A DNA stretch of 64,000 bases from Saxidomus purpurata (GCA_022818135.1 JAFMSR010000010.1:33394153-33458152); one strand, 5' to 3'. Positions 11,114 to 22,545 are shown, counted from the first letter of the stretch. Numbers and translations are program-made. The notes: generated from the letters alone by a model not told the origin.

Positions 11114-12040
11114 AAGCATTCAACTGATGATCGTAGAAAGACCACTTGCGAAAATAGCAAAAAAGGTTTTCAGTCTTGCCTTTTGGTTTTCTAGTTTTTC
11201 TACGTGTATGTATGGTTTATTGATTCCCATCTGCTTTTGAGTTTTATGTTCTTAGTGAATGTTGTAAATAACCTTTCCAAAGGGACCATGCAGCCTCCTT
11301 ACACTAAATATCATTTATATCAATTATTCATACGCCGTTTAATATATTTTTATGAGAGTGAAGTATAAAATTCGAAGGTCTTTGCAAGTACGATTTAGTT
11401 AATTTTTTATAGGGTCTTTCAAAATAATTGATGTCATTACTTACATAACAAATTTTGTTTTAAAATTTTATTGGTGTATATCTTGTTCGATAATATTTGA
11501 AAATGTATTTATTCCTTTATAGTAAGTTACAGCTTGTTAATCATGGACAATCTGCGCAATTGCTCTAACACGACAGATTGTATGGCACTCGTTAAATTCA
11601 TAGTAATGACTTTTAGATTTAGATTTTTAATAGTTTTGCAATCGTTTCCTGCAATTCTGTTAATTTTTTATCAAGTTGTTTATAAAAATTAAGACACCTA
11701 TACAGTTTATAGTAACAAGAAAATCCCTATAACTGCACGGTATTAATAGTTTATAGTTCAATTTAAGTATGTTATGCTTAGATTTCTTTTTGTTACATAC
11801 TTTTTAACCAAATTATTTAATTTGAATTCAACATTCCGGAATTATAAATCCTAGACCTGCTTAAGAAAAAGGCTAAAACTTGTTACAAAATTGAATGCAA
11901 ATAAAATTGATTTTATTAGGCAAAATGCATACCAACAACGTTCAACGAGCCATGCCTGTGTGTTTATCTTGTTGAAGTACAGTGGTAGAACCCGAGGAGA
12001 ACGTGTTAGTCAAACTTTGTTTACAAATGTTGAACCTTCG
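11114..12040. other. Non-coding spacer between minisatellite and IGFBP gene (copy A)
   Basis: AT-rich and aligned with 30105-31029. No supported feature was found. Confidence 0.6.
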
Positions 12041-12046
12041 TTTGTA

Positions 12047-12052
12047 TTTATT
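12047..12052 (-). terminator. Poly(A) signal AATAAA of the IGFBP-domain gene, copy A
   Basis: AATAAA lies about 40 bases past the stop codon on the minus strand, within the normal range for a short 3'UTR. It is conserved in copy B. Confidence 0.6.
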
Positions 12053-12090
12053 TTCTGTAATTATTTACTCGTTACGCTCTTACCTTTCGG

Positions 12091-12450
12091 TTAGTCACTC
12101 GTGTTGGTATCTCTGACATCGTAATACTGTCTTGGAGATTGCCGGCATCTACCGAGGCCAAGCATTAGAGATAAAACTGGATCCGGGTCGCCTGCGTCCG
12201 GACGGCATTTTAACCGTCGGCTACAACGCCCTGTGGTGAGCCCGCAGTATTCTCCCTCCAATCGAGCACAGGTCAAACAACAAGAACATATTCCAGGTTC
12301 TCGTACAAGTTCACATGGTCTTGATATCAAAGGACAAGTTCTTAAAGCACATGGTTCACATTGAAACATACTTCTCATGTCCACATTTTGTGAATGAACA
12401 ACTGAATAAATAAAAGTGAGAATAAAACCAAGGAATATGTGCTTTTGCAT
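12091..12450 (-). CDS. Secreted single IGFBP-N-domain protein (perlustrin-like), copy A
   Basis: A 119-residue intronless ORF. Residues 1-20 (MQKHIFLGFILTFIYSVVHS) form a signal peptide, cut probably before QNVD. The mature part has twelve cysteines in the IGFBP N-terminal pattern: CEPC, then single Cys, then ICSCCLTC (the family's GCGCCxxC motif with both glycines changed), then EYCGLTTGRC, KC and RC. A short tail with DTNTSD follows. In molluscs such single-domain proteins (perlustrin and relatives) bind insulin-like peptides or occur in shell matrix and haemolymph; which applies here is not shown. The frame is open upstream to 12504 but begins with TTG there, and a TATA box at 12518-12525 puts the transcript start near 12490, so the ATG at 12450 is the best start. 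Intron absence may mean a short retrocopied or naturally single-exon gene. Confidence 0.88.
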   Translation of the reverse strand: MQKHIFLGFILTFIYSVVHSQNVDMRSMFQCEPCALRTCPLISRPCELVREPGICSCCLTCARLEGEYCGLTTGRCSRRLKCRPDAGDPDPVLSLMLGLGRCRQSPRQYYDVRDTNTSD

Positions 12451-12517
12451 TTCTGAACCGATGGTACTGTGTTCTAGCCAGCTAGGTGAAACTGGTGCCG
12501 TCAATTAATTTATTGGG

Positions 12518-12525
12518 TATTTATA
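12518..12525 (-). promoter_or_regulatory. TATA box of the IGFBP-domain gene, copy A
   Basis: TATAAATA on the minus strand lies 68 bases upstream of the chosen ATG, leaving a 5'UTR of about 40 bases if transcription starts 25-30 bases downstream. A GGCGTGTCC stretch lies just upstream and could be a GC/KLF-type site. Both are conserved in copy B. Confidence 0.65.
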
Positions 12526-13017
12526 ATTCATTACGTAGGACACGCCTACTGTGAAGACAAATTCCAATACTGAAAACAAATCCGTGACCGGTGAGCATTC
12601 GACATCATTGTTATTGCCAATAGAGATCATGTTGTATTTTTATAGCACCATTGCATATTTAACATATGTCGCAATGATTAAAACATAACCTTGGAGTAAG
12701 GGTTTGGTAATGGAGTGGGTTTTTTTTTGCCTTAATGACAGACAACGTAGTTATCAGTATTTGCTTTACAAGTCATACTAAACTAGCAGAGAGGGAACAT
12801 GTGTTTTTTAATAAACTATCTCGTTGCAACGAGATATAAAAAAAAGAAAAAAGTTCTTATAGTGGAAATGTTACCAGCTGCTCACTTTATTTTTCTTCAG
12901 GTGTACATAACGATGAGACAGTTGAGTTCTAGTCAGTGACAAGACAAAATGTACAATTTTTGATTTTGGTCATAATTATTAGATTTGTTGTCAGTTTTTT
13001 ATATCAACTGCTATTGT

Positions 13018-13485
13018 TGGGTTTATTTCAATAAAATGTCGAAAATTGCAGGAAACGCCAGCAGAAAGCATCGCAAATTTGACGTCATTTTAACGACGTC
13101 ATCGTCATTATAGTTTCCGGCGTTTAGTACGCTCAGTATACTTTTTGACGTTAATCCGGGTAACATATTCTGATAATTTCACTGAGTGGCCAGTGAGTTT
13201 ATCAGGATATAATTCACCGTTATATTTCGCTAAACCACCGAAAAACATAAAATAAATAGAGGATAATTGTTGGTTTCGGTGTAAGATCACGATATAATTT
13301 CACCGAGAGGGCACCAAAAGTGATATTTTCACGAGTGGTGTTCAGGAATGAAATTATCGTGATATGACATCGATACCAACAATTTTTCTGTTTATTTTAT
13401 GTCTCAAACTCTACGTTTATTTCAATAAAATGTCGAAAATCGCGGGAAACGTCACCAGAAAGCATCGTAAGCATGACGTCATTTT
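13018..13485. repeat. Internally repeated element with inverted centre (copy A)
   Basis: A block starting TTTATTTCAATAAAATGTCG (13021) recurs at 13410, and in copy B (32017-32640) the repeat is seen to run for about 230 bp per unit, about 390 bp apart. Between the units lie inverted arms: AATTGTTGGT...ATCACGATATAATTTCA near 13266-13302 against the complement near 13350-13385. On the minus strand each unit once coded a related peptide; unit 1 is open for 60 residues (FGGLAKYNGELYPDKLTGHS...) while unit 2 is broken. It is probably a transposon relic; the family is not recognised. Confidence 0.6.
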
Positions 13486-13585
13486 AACGAGGGGGAGGGG
13501 GGGTTTGGGGAAAAATAACCCGGAAATTTTTAGGTATCGGGTACGGTGGTCGTGAGTTTTTTAACCACTGGAAAACATAATAAAA

Positions 13586-13640
<55 letters not shown>

Positions 13641-13800
13641 GTTTTTGGGGGGGGGTGGTTTTTTTTGTTTTTTTTTAATTTTTTTTTTTTTTTTTTTTTT
13701 TAGGGCTTTTGGGGATTTGTTTTTTTTTGGTGTGGTAGATATATTAATTTTTTAATTTTTTTTTTTTTTTTTTTATTTTTTTTTTTTTTTTTTTTTTTTC
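13486..13800. other. Degraded consensus: poly-G/poly-T tract over unit 2 of the repeat
   Basis: Copy B (32486-32820) has about 330 bp of normal sequence in this place. Copy A keeps recognisable islands of it (AACCACTGGAAAACATAA, GTGGTAGATATATTAAT) between long runs of G and T. Real mutation does not do this, so I call it an assembly artefact. The glycine-rich and phenylalanine-rich frame over it is not a protein. Confidence 0.85.
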
Positions 13801-14744
13801 TTATTTTGAATTCATTTTGGCAGTCACATAAATCGGACCTCCTCGGTACTTGTCGTTTTTCATATAGTAGTAAGAGATATTGTCAGTTTTAGAATCAATG
13901 AAGGCGTGCATGACAAACTAAACGACTATTTTTTTTTACTTTCTACCTATATATAAGCAACGACGAAAGTATTTTTTACGAAAGATAAAGGTTTATGGCT
14001 TGAACTATTACTTGACAAAATTATATAAAAATAATTATTAGTTTATATAATTTACCACACAGAATGGGTATATTGTGTACCTACAATAGTACAGGGTATG
14101 TACGTTACTTGAGCAGGAATATATTGTTTTTCTATGCATGGTTTTTCTGTATCATTGTATTCAATACCGTTGAAGAGGAAATAGATACCATTCTAACAAT
14201 TTTACACGATTTTGATACTCTAAAATCCTGACAAATGAACTTATGATCATGGCAGAATGGACTTCTTTTCACTAGGTGTTTATCTGATTTCGGCAGTTCG
14301 TGAAATTTCTTTCTGTAAAAGTGTCACAGGTGTTGCCTGAAGCGGTACGTGATGCAACTCTGGAGAAAGAACTTGTAAAGGCCTTTTTGTTTTGGGTTAA
14401 CACATATTGAAAGAGATACATGAGGGTATTGTCATGTAAAATCAGGAAAAAACATGTTCGACGTATGATGATCGCGTTACGTAGCAGTAGGTCGTGACAC
14501 AAATATACCTGTTCTTTGTTAGAAAGTCACATAATCGTGCCACCGTGCTTTCAGTTAAGCATGCTGGTTAATTCTGTGACAAATCTATTTCTTTCTGTGC
14601 TAGTTTTTGGAAAACATTTTTTTAATCTATTAATATTTGCTATAGCGCAGTATTTCTTTCAATAATATTGTAAAAGAAAAGGAAAAAAACGCAAGTTGAC
14701 AACGTTTCTTCGTGAAAAGCGACAAAAATATGACAGAAAAGTAT
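13801..14744. other. Non-coding part of the duplicated unit (copy A)
   Basis: It aligns with 32821-33856. A 76-residue minus-strand frame (14272-14502) is kept in copy B with one change, but it shows no domain, signal or codon pattern, and copies this recent give little conservation evidence. Confidence 0.5.
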
Positions 14745-14890
14745 CGTAAAAATATAAAAAAAAAAAAAAAAAAGGAGTTCATTATTTTGTTTAAGCCTTT
14801 AACAAAACATCAATAGACAGATCATGAAAAACAATATAAGGGATGAGGCAAATAGATAGTTTTCCCCCCCCCCCCCCCCCCCCCCCCCGA
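14745..14890. other. Degraded consensus: poly-A and poly-C tracts
   Basis: A run of about 18 A replaces the mixed sequence seen at 33865-33900, and a run of about 26 C replaces the interrupted C tract near 33990-34005. It is the same kind of artefact as at 7019 and 13486. Confidence 0.7.
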
Positions 14891-15280
14891 TAAGTATTAT
14901 AACGTTGCATATTTTAAAATAGCTCGTTGCATTTTAAAAATAGTTTCAACATCATTTATAAATTGTTTTATATATTAGAAATGATTAATAATCTCCAAAA
15001 GTCCTGTTTCTGATGATTAATATTATGGCTTTTTATGTTTCAAAATTTATTATATCTATAGTACATGTCATTGGTTTTAAAAGCATATTTCTTAATTATT
15101 GAACAATTTAATCGAACCGGTAATGTACGATGGGCTTTATAGACAAGAAGATTAGAAAATATGCGAATTTGCTATTACAAAAAGTGGTTACTTAAATATT
15201 GTCTCAATAAACATTCTTGCAAAGACATAAGGTTTGGAAAAGAGTTTTTGACGTGTGGGGTGTACCCGGTCCCCTCCTTT

Positions 15281-16000
15281 CGAATACAGCTCCCCAGTGA
15301 GCTGTATTCGGTGCACATCAACGAATACAGCTCCCCATATCAAATGGGAGCTGTATTCGGGGTTCTTGTACCTTTTTTTCGAATAGGGCGCCCCAGTGAC
15401 CGATGCAACAAAGACGTATCATTCGTCTATACAAATACGAGGCAAAGAATTTATTATAGAATAACAAAAATTCATACTGCAATTCAGGATGCAGTACTTA
15501 GCCCTGGGATGTCTGTCTTTTTGTCCGCACATGTTGGGCGGACAGTTGAATGAAAAATTGAACTTTAATTACCTTTTTGCTGATATTGGAGAAACATTTT
15601 CTTTCAATAAACCTTCATTGTTTTCATATGACGATAGCACATAAGGCAAAGAAACATGTTGACGGACTGAAGCTCACACACTTCAGGGTATACTACAGCC
15701 TGACAGATGGACGGATAAGATAACAGACAGGGTAGGATAACAGACAGATGGTGGGACAAATAGACGGACGGAATATATGTAACATGCAGTATATTGCACA
15801 TGTGTTAGATGTTTTTAGGCAATTCAGGTTCTTAATTTCTATCTGTGGACATTTAAACATAGGGATGATGGTTCTTTATATATTCTAATAAAGCAAACAT
15901 AGGGAGCTGTGTTCGATTTTGCATATGCTTTGCTTCGAATAGAGCTCCGCTATACCAAGGGAGCTGTATTCGTTAATGTGCACCGAATACAGCTCCGCGG
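15281..16000. mobile_element. Element bounded by CGAATACAGCTCCC palindromes (copy A)
   Basis: Left and right ends hold the same 37-38 bp inverted sequence (15299-15336 and 15960-15997), containing GAGCTGTATTCGGTGCACAT and CGAATACAGCTCCC. Each end is also a hairpin (CGAATACAGCTC at 15281-15292 with GAGCTGTATTCG at 15299-15310, and another at 15322-15359). The interior includes a run of GACAGACAGATGG-type repeats. A related fragment is at 43112-43260. No transposase is coded, so it is probably a non-autonomous foldback element. Confidence 0.65.
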
Positions 16001-16536
16001 GTTTAGGTGGCAATCCGGCTGCAGCGTGGTTTGCAACTGAATGTTTTATTTGTAAAGAGGAAACGATAACTGTTTCAAATATGCTATTATTACGTGTGAG
16101 TGATTTGCATCCCTTGAAATTGCTACAGTATCTGGCTCATTTACTTTCAAAATTATCTTTCTCAGGTGGGCGTTTTTTTTGTATTCGTTAAGCATTCGAA
16201 GGTTAAATGGCTTGAAATGGAAAAAATAAGTAAAAATAAAGTACAGAAAACGGTTGTAAGTTGAGAACAGCGTTTTCGTGCATAGCCAGTGAAACTTTCC
16301 GTCCGCCTTTCTCCGTGTTGTTCACAATCTTGAAGACACAGTATGGGTTTTCGCTCTGTTGTAGATGCTTACTTTACAATGGTATAAACCCTAGTGTACA
16401 ATTATGTTCAGGTAAACTTCTTATTTCACCAAAAAGCGCTTCGCTTGTACATGTAACCGTAGCATTTTATTGATCAGCATGAATGTGCTTATTCTATATC
16501 GATATATAAAAGGGACAATTCGCATCGAGTTCAACT

Positions 16537-16826
16537 TTAATCAGCCTGGATAGCCCAATCGGTAGAGCACGAGACTTGTAATCTCGGGGTAGCAGGTTCG
16601 ATTCCGTGGCTGACCAATTAAAATTACTAACAGTCTTTCGGATAAGACTAAAACCGAGGTCCCATGTATGGGTGCTATACACCTGGATAAGAACCAGGGC
16701 TGTCTCTGGAATCGGGACACTTTCTGTATGTTGCACTATCCTCTTAAACCTAAAATAACTAACCTCTTCTGGGGGCGTTGGTCACATGGGAAACCGGTAC
16801 CAACGAAAAAGCCTTCATAAACGATA
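16537..16826 (+). mobile_element. tRNA-headed SINE (copy A)
   Basis: The head (16543-16616) resembles a tRNA: an A-box-like GATAGCCCAATCGGTAGAGC, an anticodon arm CGAGA-CTTGTAA-TCTCG that would read as TGT (Thr), a B box GGTTCGATTCC, and a CCA-like end. D, T and acceptor stems pair poorly, so it is not a working tRNA. The tail contains ACCGAGGTCCCATGTATGGG and TTCTGGGGGCGTTGGTC. An 11 bp direct repeat CGAGTTCAACT (16526-16536, 16827-16837) flanks it as a target-site duplication. Confidence 0.85.
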
Positions 16827-16924
16827 CGAGTTCAACTCTGGAAAAGAACTAGGGTGAGATCTTAGTGTGGTTAGTTACGAACGATTTTAAAATCACCATC
16901 CGATTTTTAATCGGCCGAAAATCT

Positions 16925-17045
16925 TTTTATATTTTCCGGGGGGATCCAATCAGCCGGGGGGGTGGGGGGGAGAAAAAAAAAATAAGGGGGGGGGTTGGGG
17001 TTTTTAAAAAAAAAATTTTTTTTTTTTTTTAAGAAAAACTTTTTC
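16925..17045. other. Degraded consensus: G, A and T runs
   Basis: Copy B (36858-36980) has ordinary sequence. Copy A keeps GGGATCCAATC and CAGGCT as islands between homopolymers. Confidence 0.75.
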
Positions 17046-18840
17046 AGGCTAATAAGGCTATTTTAAAATTAAAGTGTATATCTCCCTCGGCCAGGATTTG
17101 ATTATGATGTTTGCTATCGTACACCGACAATTTTAATAAAAAAATTTATCTTAATTCTACGAATTTTGTTGTTTTTATGATGTAACAAATTAACGACTAT
17201 TTCACGAAAGCGCAGCGAATATGCCCATTATTATTGTACAGTATAACTTTTCTCGCGCGCCAATCGATTTTTACAGCGTTTCTTAAAGTCGCATGATCAC
17301 GTTGAATTTATTGATATGAAAAAATAAATTAACTGATAGGACAATTAAAGAACCATGTTGAATTCACTTTCAAACAATGTTTCTTTCTGATTCAAATCGT
17401 TTTTACATGAAAAAGAGTTGTCAGGAAGCCTTTCTTAATCTTTTGCAATCTCTCTTAAAAATACTGCGCTATATTTCTAACATGAACATCGAACTAAACG
17501 CGAAGATTGGAAAGTTTTTGGTACAAATAAAGGTCATTTCTGCCAGTAAGATATCTTTCTTGGTAAAATAAGAGAAACATATAACTGTGCTCCTGAGACT
17601 TTAACGGATAGAAATTTCTTACGTCACTGTCACATTATCCTTTATGTATTGTAATTATGTCATTTAATGAGATAAAAGCTCCTGTGAGGAATGATTCTGA
17701 ATCTTTTCATGCTATGTAACGCGGACATAAAAAGCTTGACATAAGCAATTTTATCTAAAAAAAAGAAATGGTGACGTTATGGATAAATCACATTGTCAAA
17801 ACTGCCATAAACAACATAAATAATGCAAACATCTTTAAAGCAAAAGAACAACATATGTATGCATGCAGACGGAAACAACAGCCATAACATGAAGATGATG
17901 TCATGATTGTAAAAGTTATACTAGTAATTCATGTAGGGCAAACGTTTGTAGTGCTATGTTCAAAGGTTACGTTCACCCAGATTCTGGCACACTGAGACAA
18001 TAATCTGTCTGTATCTCATCTATTTTTATCAAGAGCGTCAAATATTTCCTGTTTAAACTCCATTAACATATATGTGATTGATATATATTAGGAAGAGTTT
18101 CGTGCCCAACCCTTTCTTTTGTGTCACTTTCCAACCGAATTCGGTTCGGTACCGAGTCGATCATGTGCACTCGTCTCGCAGTGAAGACTTGAATAATGGA
18201 CATTAGAAGTTGCATCCGGGTACCGTTTCTGTTTATCAATGTTTAAACGCCGTTCCAACCACATTTCAGTCACTTTTGGTTTGAAACCTATAAATGTTGT
18301 TTCTACTGTTTTCATGTAATATTGCTTAAATATAGCTATTTTCCATCATTATTTCAAGTCTTTTAAAGTCTTGCAAGACTTCCTTGTTTTGAAGATATAT
18401 TTATTTACACACTAAAATTAGCGAAAACACAGCATGTTAGCCATGATGCAAGAACGTCCTGGTCACGTGACTGGAACAGGTGCTGTAAACAAAATATTAC
18501 TGCGAGAAGGCATGCTAGAATACCCACACCCACACTTATTTTAGCCGACACTTCAGATTTAGTCGTAGAAACATGTAATATGTATTAAAATCGCAAGCAG
18601 TGCATCTATTTAACGACTGAAAATAAAACAAAAGAAAATCTGTCATGTAAGCGTTTTCTAAACACGGAGGAAAATGACACTTTATTTTAATAGGGACTAT
18701 GTTTGAGTGGACCACGGAGGAACACCACCTATTTGCAGTATTAATACCTTCTACTGGTGAACAGTTAAATTACCTTACCATTGTTTCTGTGAGGAACTAT
18801 TACTACACCCTATCCTACTGCTAGCTTTCTCACATAAAGA
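17046..18840. other. Non-coding part of the duplicated unit (copy A)
   Basis: It aligns with 36981-38780. Short palindromes (CCGAATTCGG near 18135, AAGTCTTGCAAGACTT near 18370) are the only structure seen. Confidence 0.6.
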
Positions 18841-18960
18841 AACACGGTCGATGACACGGCTCGAACCAATGACCCTCAATCAGTGAGATGTTACGGGTTC
18901 GAGCCCTGCTACCGACAATATCTCTTTTTGTCGTGAACACCCAGGTGTCGAGTTAACGGG
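18841..18960 (+). repeat. Probable SINE relic with B box (copy A; copy B at 38786-38905)
   Basis: It contains a perfect B box GGGTTCGAGCCC (18895-18906) followed by CTACCGACAA, an arrangement also seen at 56009-56030 (GGTTCGAATCC then TTGCCGACAA). No A box or stems can be assigned. Confidence 0.45.
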
Positions 18961-19814
18961 CTTGTCTTTATCGAATGTACCATTCGTTTCATGAAGGAAA
19001 AATATGTTGGAAATACCTTCGCGAACATACAACGAACGTCACATGACCTTTAGTCTAGTCGTCTGAGACATCCGCCTTGACAGTTATGGCATTAACGGTT
19101 CGCCAGCTACCTGGTAGCAGGCATTTACGGTTTTGGTTCTAAGGAGATAAATGTGTACAGAAAGAAGGTGTTTTATAGGCCAAAAATAGCTGGCCCTTAA
19201 AACAGGGATGACACTATATTAACACGTATAATTTCATATGCATACGTAATTCATGATTAATTTCCTTGTGTACGTCATTGCGGTCATGTGAAAATATGTT
19301 TACATTACATAACAATGCTTATTTCAACAAACAAACAACATTTTTAAGAATCGTAATGAAAAAGAAATGTCTCCTTTTGTCATTCAATTAATTCTAAACT
19401 ATTTTCACACACATGCCTTTGCTGCGTATGGTCAACGTATAGTAGTTGCGTAGTTTTCAAACTTATATTTTAACACGAATGGCTATCTATAAACATACAG
19501 AGAAAAAGACAGCATTTTATTTCAACGATAAGATACAACAATAGGTAAACAAGCGCGTCCAATCGCATTTCGCGTGATGTACTGCTACGCGTTCAGTAAA
19601 GTTCGTGGTAGTTTTCAAATAAGTTGATGTGTTAAAATTGAAAGACAGATGTGTGCTGATATCCATCGTTGATTACAATACATTCAGGCATTCGAATGCG
19701 AAAAACTGAATTACTTCTGCTGCACAGTAGTGATTTAATTACTACGCACCCGAACTCCTGACTGTATTTTATTCAACGATAAAATACAGAGATACATTTA
19801 TCATTTTTATGCTC

Positions 19815-20680
19815 CCGAAGGGTGGCATATTAAAATCGCCAGTCTGTCCGTCCGTCTGTGCGTCCGCCCTTACATTTTTTACGTGTCCGGGCTGTAACTT
19901 TGTCATGCATTGAAAGCTTTTGAAATAACTTGGCACAAATGTTCAGCACATCAAGACGGTGTGTCGCGTGCAAGATCCATGTCACTGCCTCAAAGGTCAA
20001 GGTCACACTTAGAGTTTGAAGGTAATGGAATCCTCTATATATATGCACACATTCGTGTCCGGACTGTAACTTTGTCATGCATTGAAGGATTTTAAAATAA
20101 CTTGGCACAAATGTCTAGCATATCAAGACGACGTGTCGCGTGCAAGACCAATTTCCCTACTTCAAAGGTCAATGTCACACTTAGAATTTGAAGGTAATGG
20201 TATCCTGTATATATGCACACATTCGTGTCAGGAATGTAACTTTGTCATGCATTGATTGAATTAAAAATAACTTGGCACAAATGTTCTGCACATTAAGCTG
20301 ACGTGTCGTGTGCAAGAGCGACGTCCCTACCTCAAAGGTCAAGGTCACACTTAGAGTTTATAGGTAATGGAATCCTGTATATATGCATACATTTGTGTCC
20401 GGACTCTAACTTTGTCATGCATTGATTGATTTTAAAATAACTTGGCACAATTGTTCAGCACATCAAGACAATGTGTTGTGCACAAGGACCTCAAAGGTCA
20501 AAGTCACACTTAGTGTTTAAAAGTAATGGAATACTGTATGCATGGTAACTCTGTCATGCATGGAATGATTCTAAAATTACATGACACAATTATTGAGCAC
20601 ATTGAGAGGACACAGACTGTGAAGAACCTCTTTCGGGGGCATTTGTCACGTGTGAGGGACAGCTCTTGTTAATTCATATA
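19815..20680. mobile_element. Dispersed element with about 170 bp tandem core, about 5 units (copy A)
   Basis: It starts near ATGCTCCCGAAGGGTGGCAT and ends near CTTTCGGGGGCATTTGTCAC, so the outer ends are inverted. Core units start at about 19880, 20055, 20224, 20395 and 20541 (the last is truncated), each with GTAACTTTGTCATGCATTGA, ACTTGGCACAAATGT, TCAAAGGTCAA and TGTCACACTTAGA-type blocks. The plan (short ends, 160-170 bp core repeats) matches the 'pearl'/BIV160 or Helentron-derived elements known in bivalves; the assignment is by plan only. Confidence 0.7.
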
Positions 20681-21260
20681 AAACAATGTTATCTGTTTCT
20701 TCGAACTCCGTTAAGCCGAATTACTGCTTGTTGCAAATTAGTTTGCTGATCTCGAAAATGTTTGAGTCGAAATCCCTTTTATCCGAACATACTTTTTCAT
20801 TATTATCTGACCAGCATTAAGGTAGTGACATCTCTTAATTTAGTTTATTCTGATTCTTTTAAATTTCGTTTACGAACCAAGTTCCCGCAACTTAGATTTT
20901 TCGATTTCGAGACTTAACTTCAGAAAGAATCAACCTCGAACAGCCTAACGACACAAGCACCAGTAGCATGTAGATGTGCTTCATATTTATTATCAATGCT
21001 GGATGGGTATATTGAGGTGCCTTAATATTCCCTTTTATAGCCACCTTCCTCTTTAACGTTATCAAATCACATCATTTCAATTTAGTCAAAGTCATATAAA
21101 ATTCTGAAAATTAGCAGTAAAAAATTAAATGCAAACTATTAAAATGTTACTTTATTATTCATAATTTTGCGCCACAGGTGGAAGGAGCATACCTTTGACT
21201 TTTTTCTAAAGCTAATGTTCTTTTGTATGCATTATAAAATTGATATTGAAAATAAATTTA

Positions 21261-21681
21261 AAGTGACATTATGCGCATCTTACTGCACATAGTGTATTTT
21301 GGGTGACAATTTTATAAATGCAATTTTGGTTGCTGTGCATTTAAATGTGTTAAATTAATGATTATGCCGCATTAGTATTTGAAATTGGCGCATTAGATAT
21401 AAAAAAATCGGACTGATAAAATGATAGATGATTGTGTCGTTGTTGACGTTGGTAGAGATTTCAGCAGTGGAAGGGAAGCAACTCCTGCATGCAGTTGTTC
21501 TTTTCTTAAATTGACTCTCCCAGTCAAATAAGAAAATCAATATTTGGAAAGTTATTTTTTCATACTGGTAGCGGGAAGAGTTTGGTGTATTGGGTTAAAA
21601 GCTATTATTTCCTCTACGCTTTTGTACACACACCATTTTCAGCTGGATTGTTACTTGAAAAAAATGCGCATAATGTCACTT
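21261..21681. mobile_element. MITE with TA target duplication, nested in the hAT-like element
   Basis: Inverted ends AAGTGACATTATGCGCAT (18 bp, perfect) are flanked by TA on both sides. TA duplication suggests Tc1/mariner-type mobilisation. The 421 bp interior has no coding potential. Confidence 0.8.
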
Positions 21682-21703
21682 TAAAAAATGATTATTTTTC
21701 TTC

Positions 21704-21738
21704 ATAGCTCTTTACTATAGACTATAGTAAAGAGCTAT
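21704..21738. repeat. Perfect 35 bp palindrome
   Basis: ATAGCTCTTTACTATAG and its exact complement are separated by one base. It lies within the hAT-like element, 21 bases right of the nested MITE, and is not part of the termini of either. Confidence 0.9.
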
Positions 21739-22009
21739 AAAAAAATCCTTTTTTTTTTCATTTTTTCAAATTATTTAATCTGATTTCAATTTTCACATGC
21801 AAAGAAAAGATATTAGCTGAAGAAAGAGTAAAAGGTTTATTCCTTCCACCTGTGTTTTGTGCAAGAATGCAAGAAATGGGCAGGCGCCTTTAATTCGATG
21901 CCACATTTTACTGCTTGAAATTGTTTTAACTTTTCCAAGTGGTATTTCTAGCAAACTCACCTATAATATCAATCACTTTTCAATAAACGCATGCCAACTT
22001 CCAAATGAT

Positions 22010-22210
22010 CGAGCGGTTCAAATCAAATGGCAGACAATTTTTATTTAACGGTTAAAGCTTTGTAGACTTAACATGGGTGATTGCCTTGATGCTCTTCCTT
22101 AGGAAACGTACTCTTAAATTCTCTTCCATATGAAATTTGTATCAGTCGATCATTTTGAAATTAATGCAACGGAAGTATGTACCCAGTGTCTTCATAAATG
22201 TAAGACATGG
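22010..22210 (+). repeat. Old diverged repeat shared with 45785-45990
   Basis: Both segments share in order GGTTCAAATC, TGGCAGA(C/T)AATTTT, ACATGGGT, ATTGCCTTG, GATCATTTTGAA, CCCAGT and TTCATAAA, with clear divergence between. Because one lies just right of copy A and the other right of copy B, it may mark an older, larger duplication. Confidence 0.65.
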
Positions 22211-22491
22211 TAGTTGCATACACAGATAGCTAAATTGGAAGTGTTAATAATTAGATAAATAAGAAAAAGGACTGGTGAGGCGTTAGAAGTTTTGTTTAGT
22301 ACATGAACAATGTAAAGCAGCGTTATACAAAGTGTATATAAAATGTGTTTCACTATCCTATTGAAAACCCAATTGGTTAATATATTTTTTATTTCTATAT
22401 GTCAATAAGAGCGTTTTCTTACGTGTTTAAGGTAGACAATGTGTTTTAAGCATCAGTCGTTGCCAAATATAAGTTAGTGCTTATATGTAAA

Positions 22492-22545
22492 AATTAAGAA
22501 ACCCTGGTCGCTCGCTACCGCTCGCTCCCTTGGGGTTTCTTAATT
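22492..22545. repeat. Hairpin, 13 bp perfect stem
   Basis: AATTAAGAAACCC and GGGTTTCTTAATT enclose a GC-rich loop with two CGCTCGCT motifs. It could be the centre of a decayed MITE. Confidence 0.6.

Larger units (their letters stand above)
1..20955 (+). repeat. Large segmental duplication, copy A (left end lies outside the window)
   Basis: The first base of the window aligns with 23792, and the match runs collinearly to the shared tract ending ACGACACAA at 20955 (40910 in copy B), after which the two sequences diverge at once. Copy A carries two insertions missing from copy B (752-4332 and 4803-6395). It lacks about 80 bp present near 27160-27240, 105 bp near 33190-33294 and the element at 35515-36281, and it keeps about 150 bp near 20738-20887 that copy B has lost. 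Divergence is a few percent by eye. It may be a true tandem duplication or a second haplotype left in the assembly. Confidence 0.95.
21173..21854. mobile_element. hAT-like non-autonomous element, 682 bp
   Basis: Inverted ends start CACAGGTGGAAGGA and stay similar for about 55 bp. They are flanked by 8 bp near-duplicates TTTTGCGC (21165-21172) and TTTTGTGC (21855-21862). An 8 bp target duplication fits hAT-type elements. It has no transposase. A second MITE sits inside it. Confidence 0.7.

Noticed and set aside
10719..11240. 173-residue frame with repeated MTYCISVSVLFDY, possibly a membrane protein
   Set aside because: Its first codon is TTG, and the array in copy B is frameshifted, so it is better explained as a minisatellite.
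12451..12504. N-terminal extension of the IGFBP-domain protein to 137 residues
   Set aside because: The apparent Met at 12504 is a TTG codon and lies upstream of the transcript start implied by the TATA box.
13546..13755. Open frame with a run of glycines and phenylalanines
   Set aside because: It lies entirely in the collapsed poly-G/poly-T tract; copy B has different sequence there.
14272..14502. 76-residue minus-strand frame kept in both copies
   Set aside because: Recent duplication makes conservation uninformative; no signal, domain or promoter was found.
16543..16616. Functional tRNA-Thr(TGT) gene
   Set aside because: D, T and acceptor stems do not pair well, the same head is joined to the same non-tRNA tail at three loci, and an 11 bp target duplication is present, so it is a SINE.
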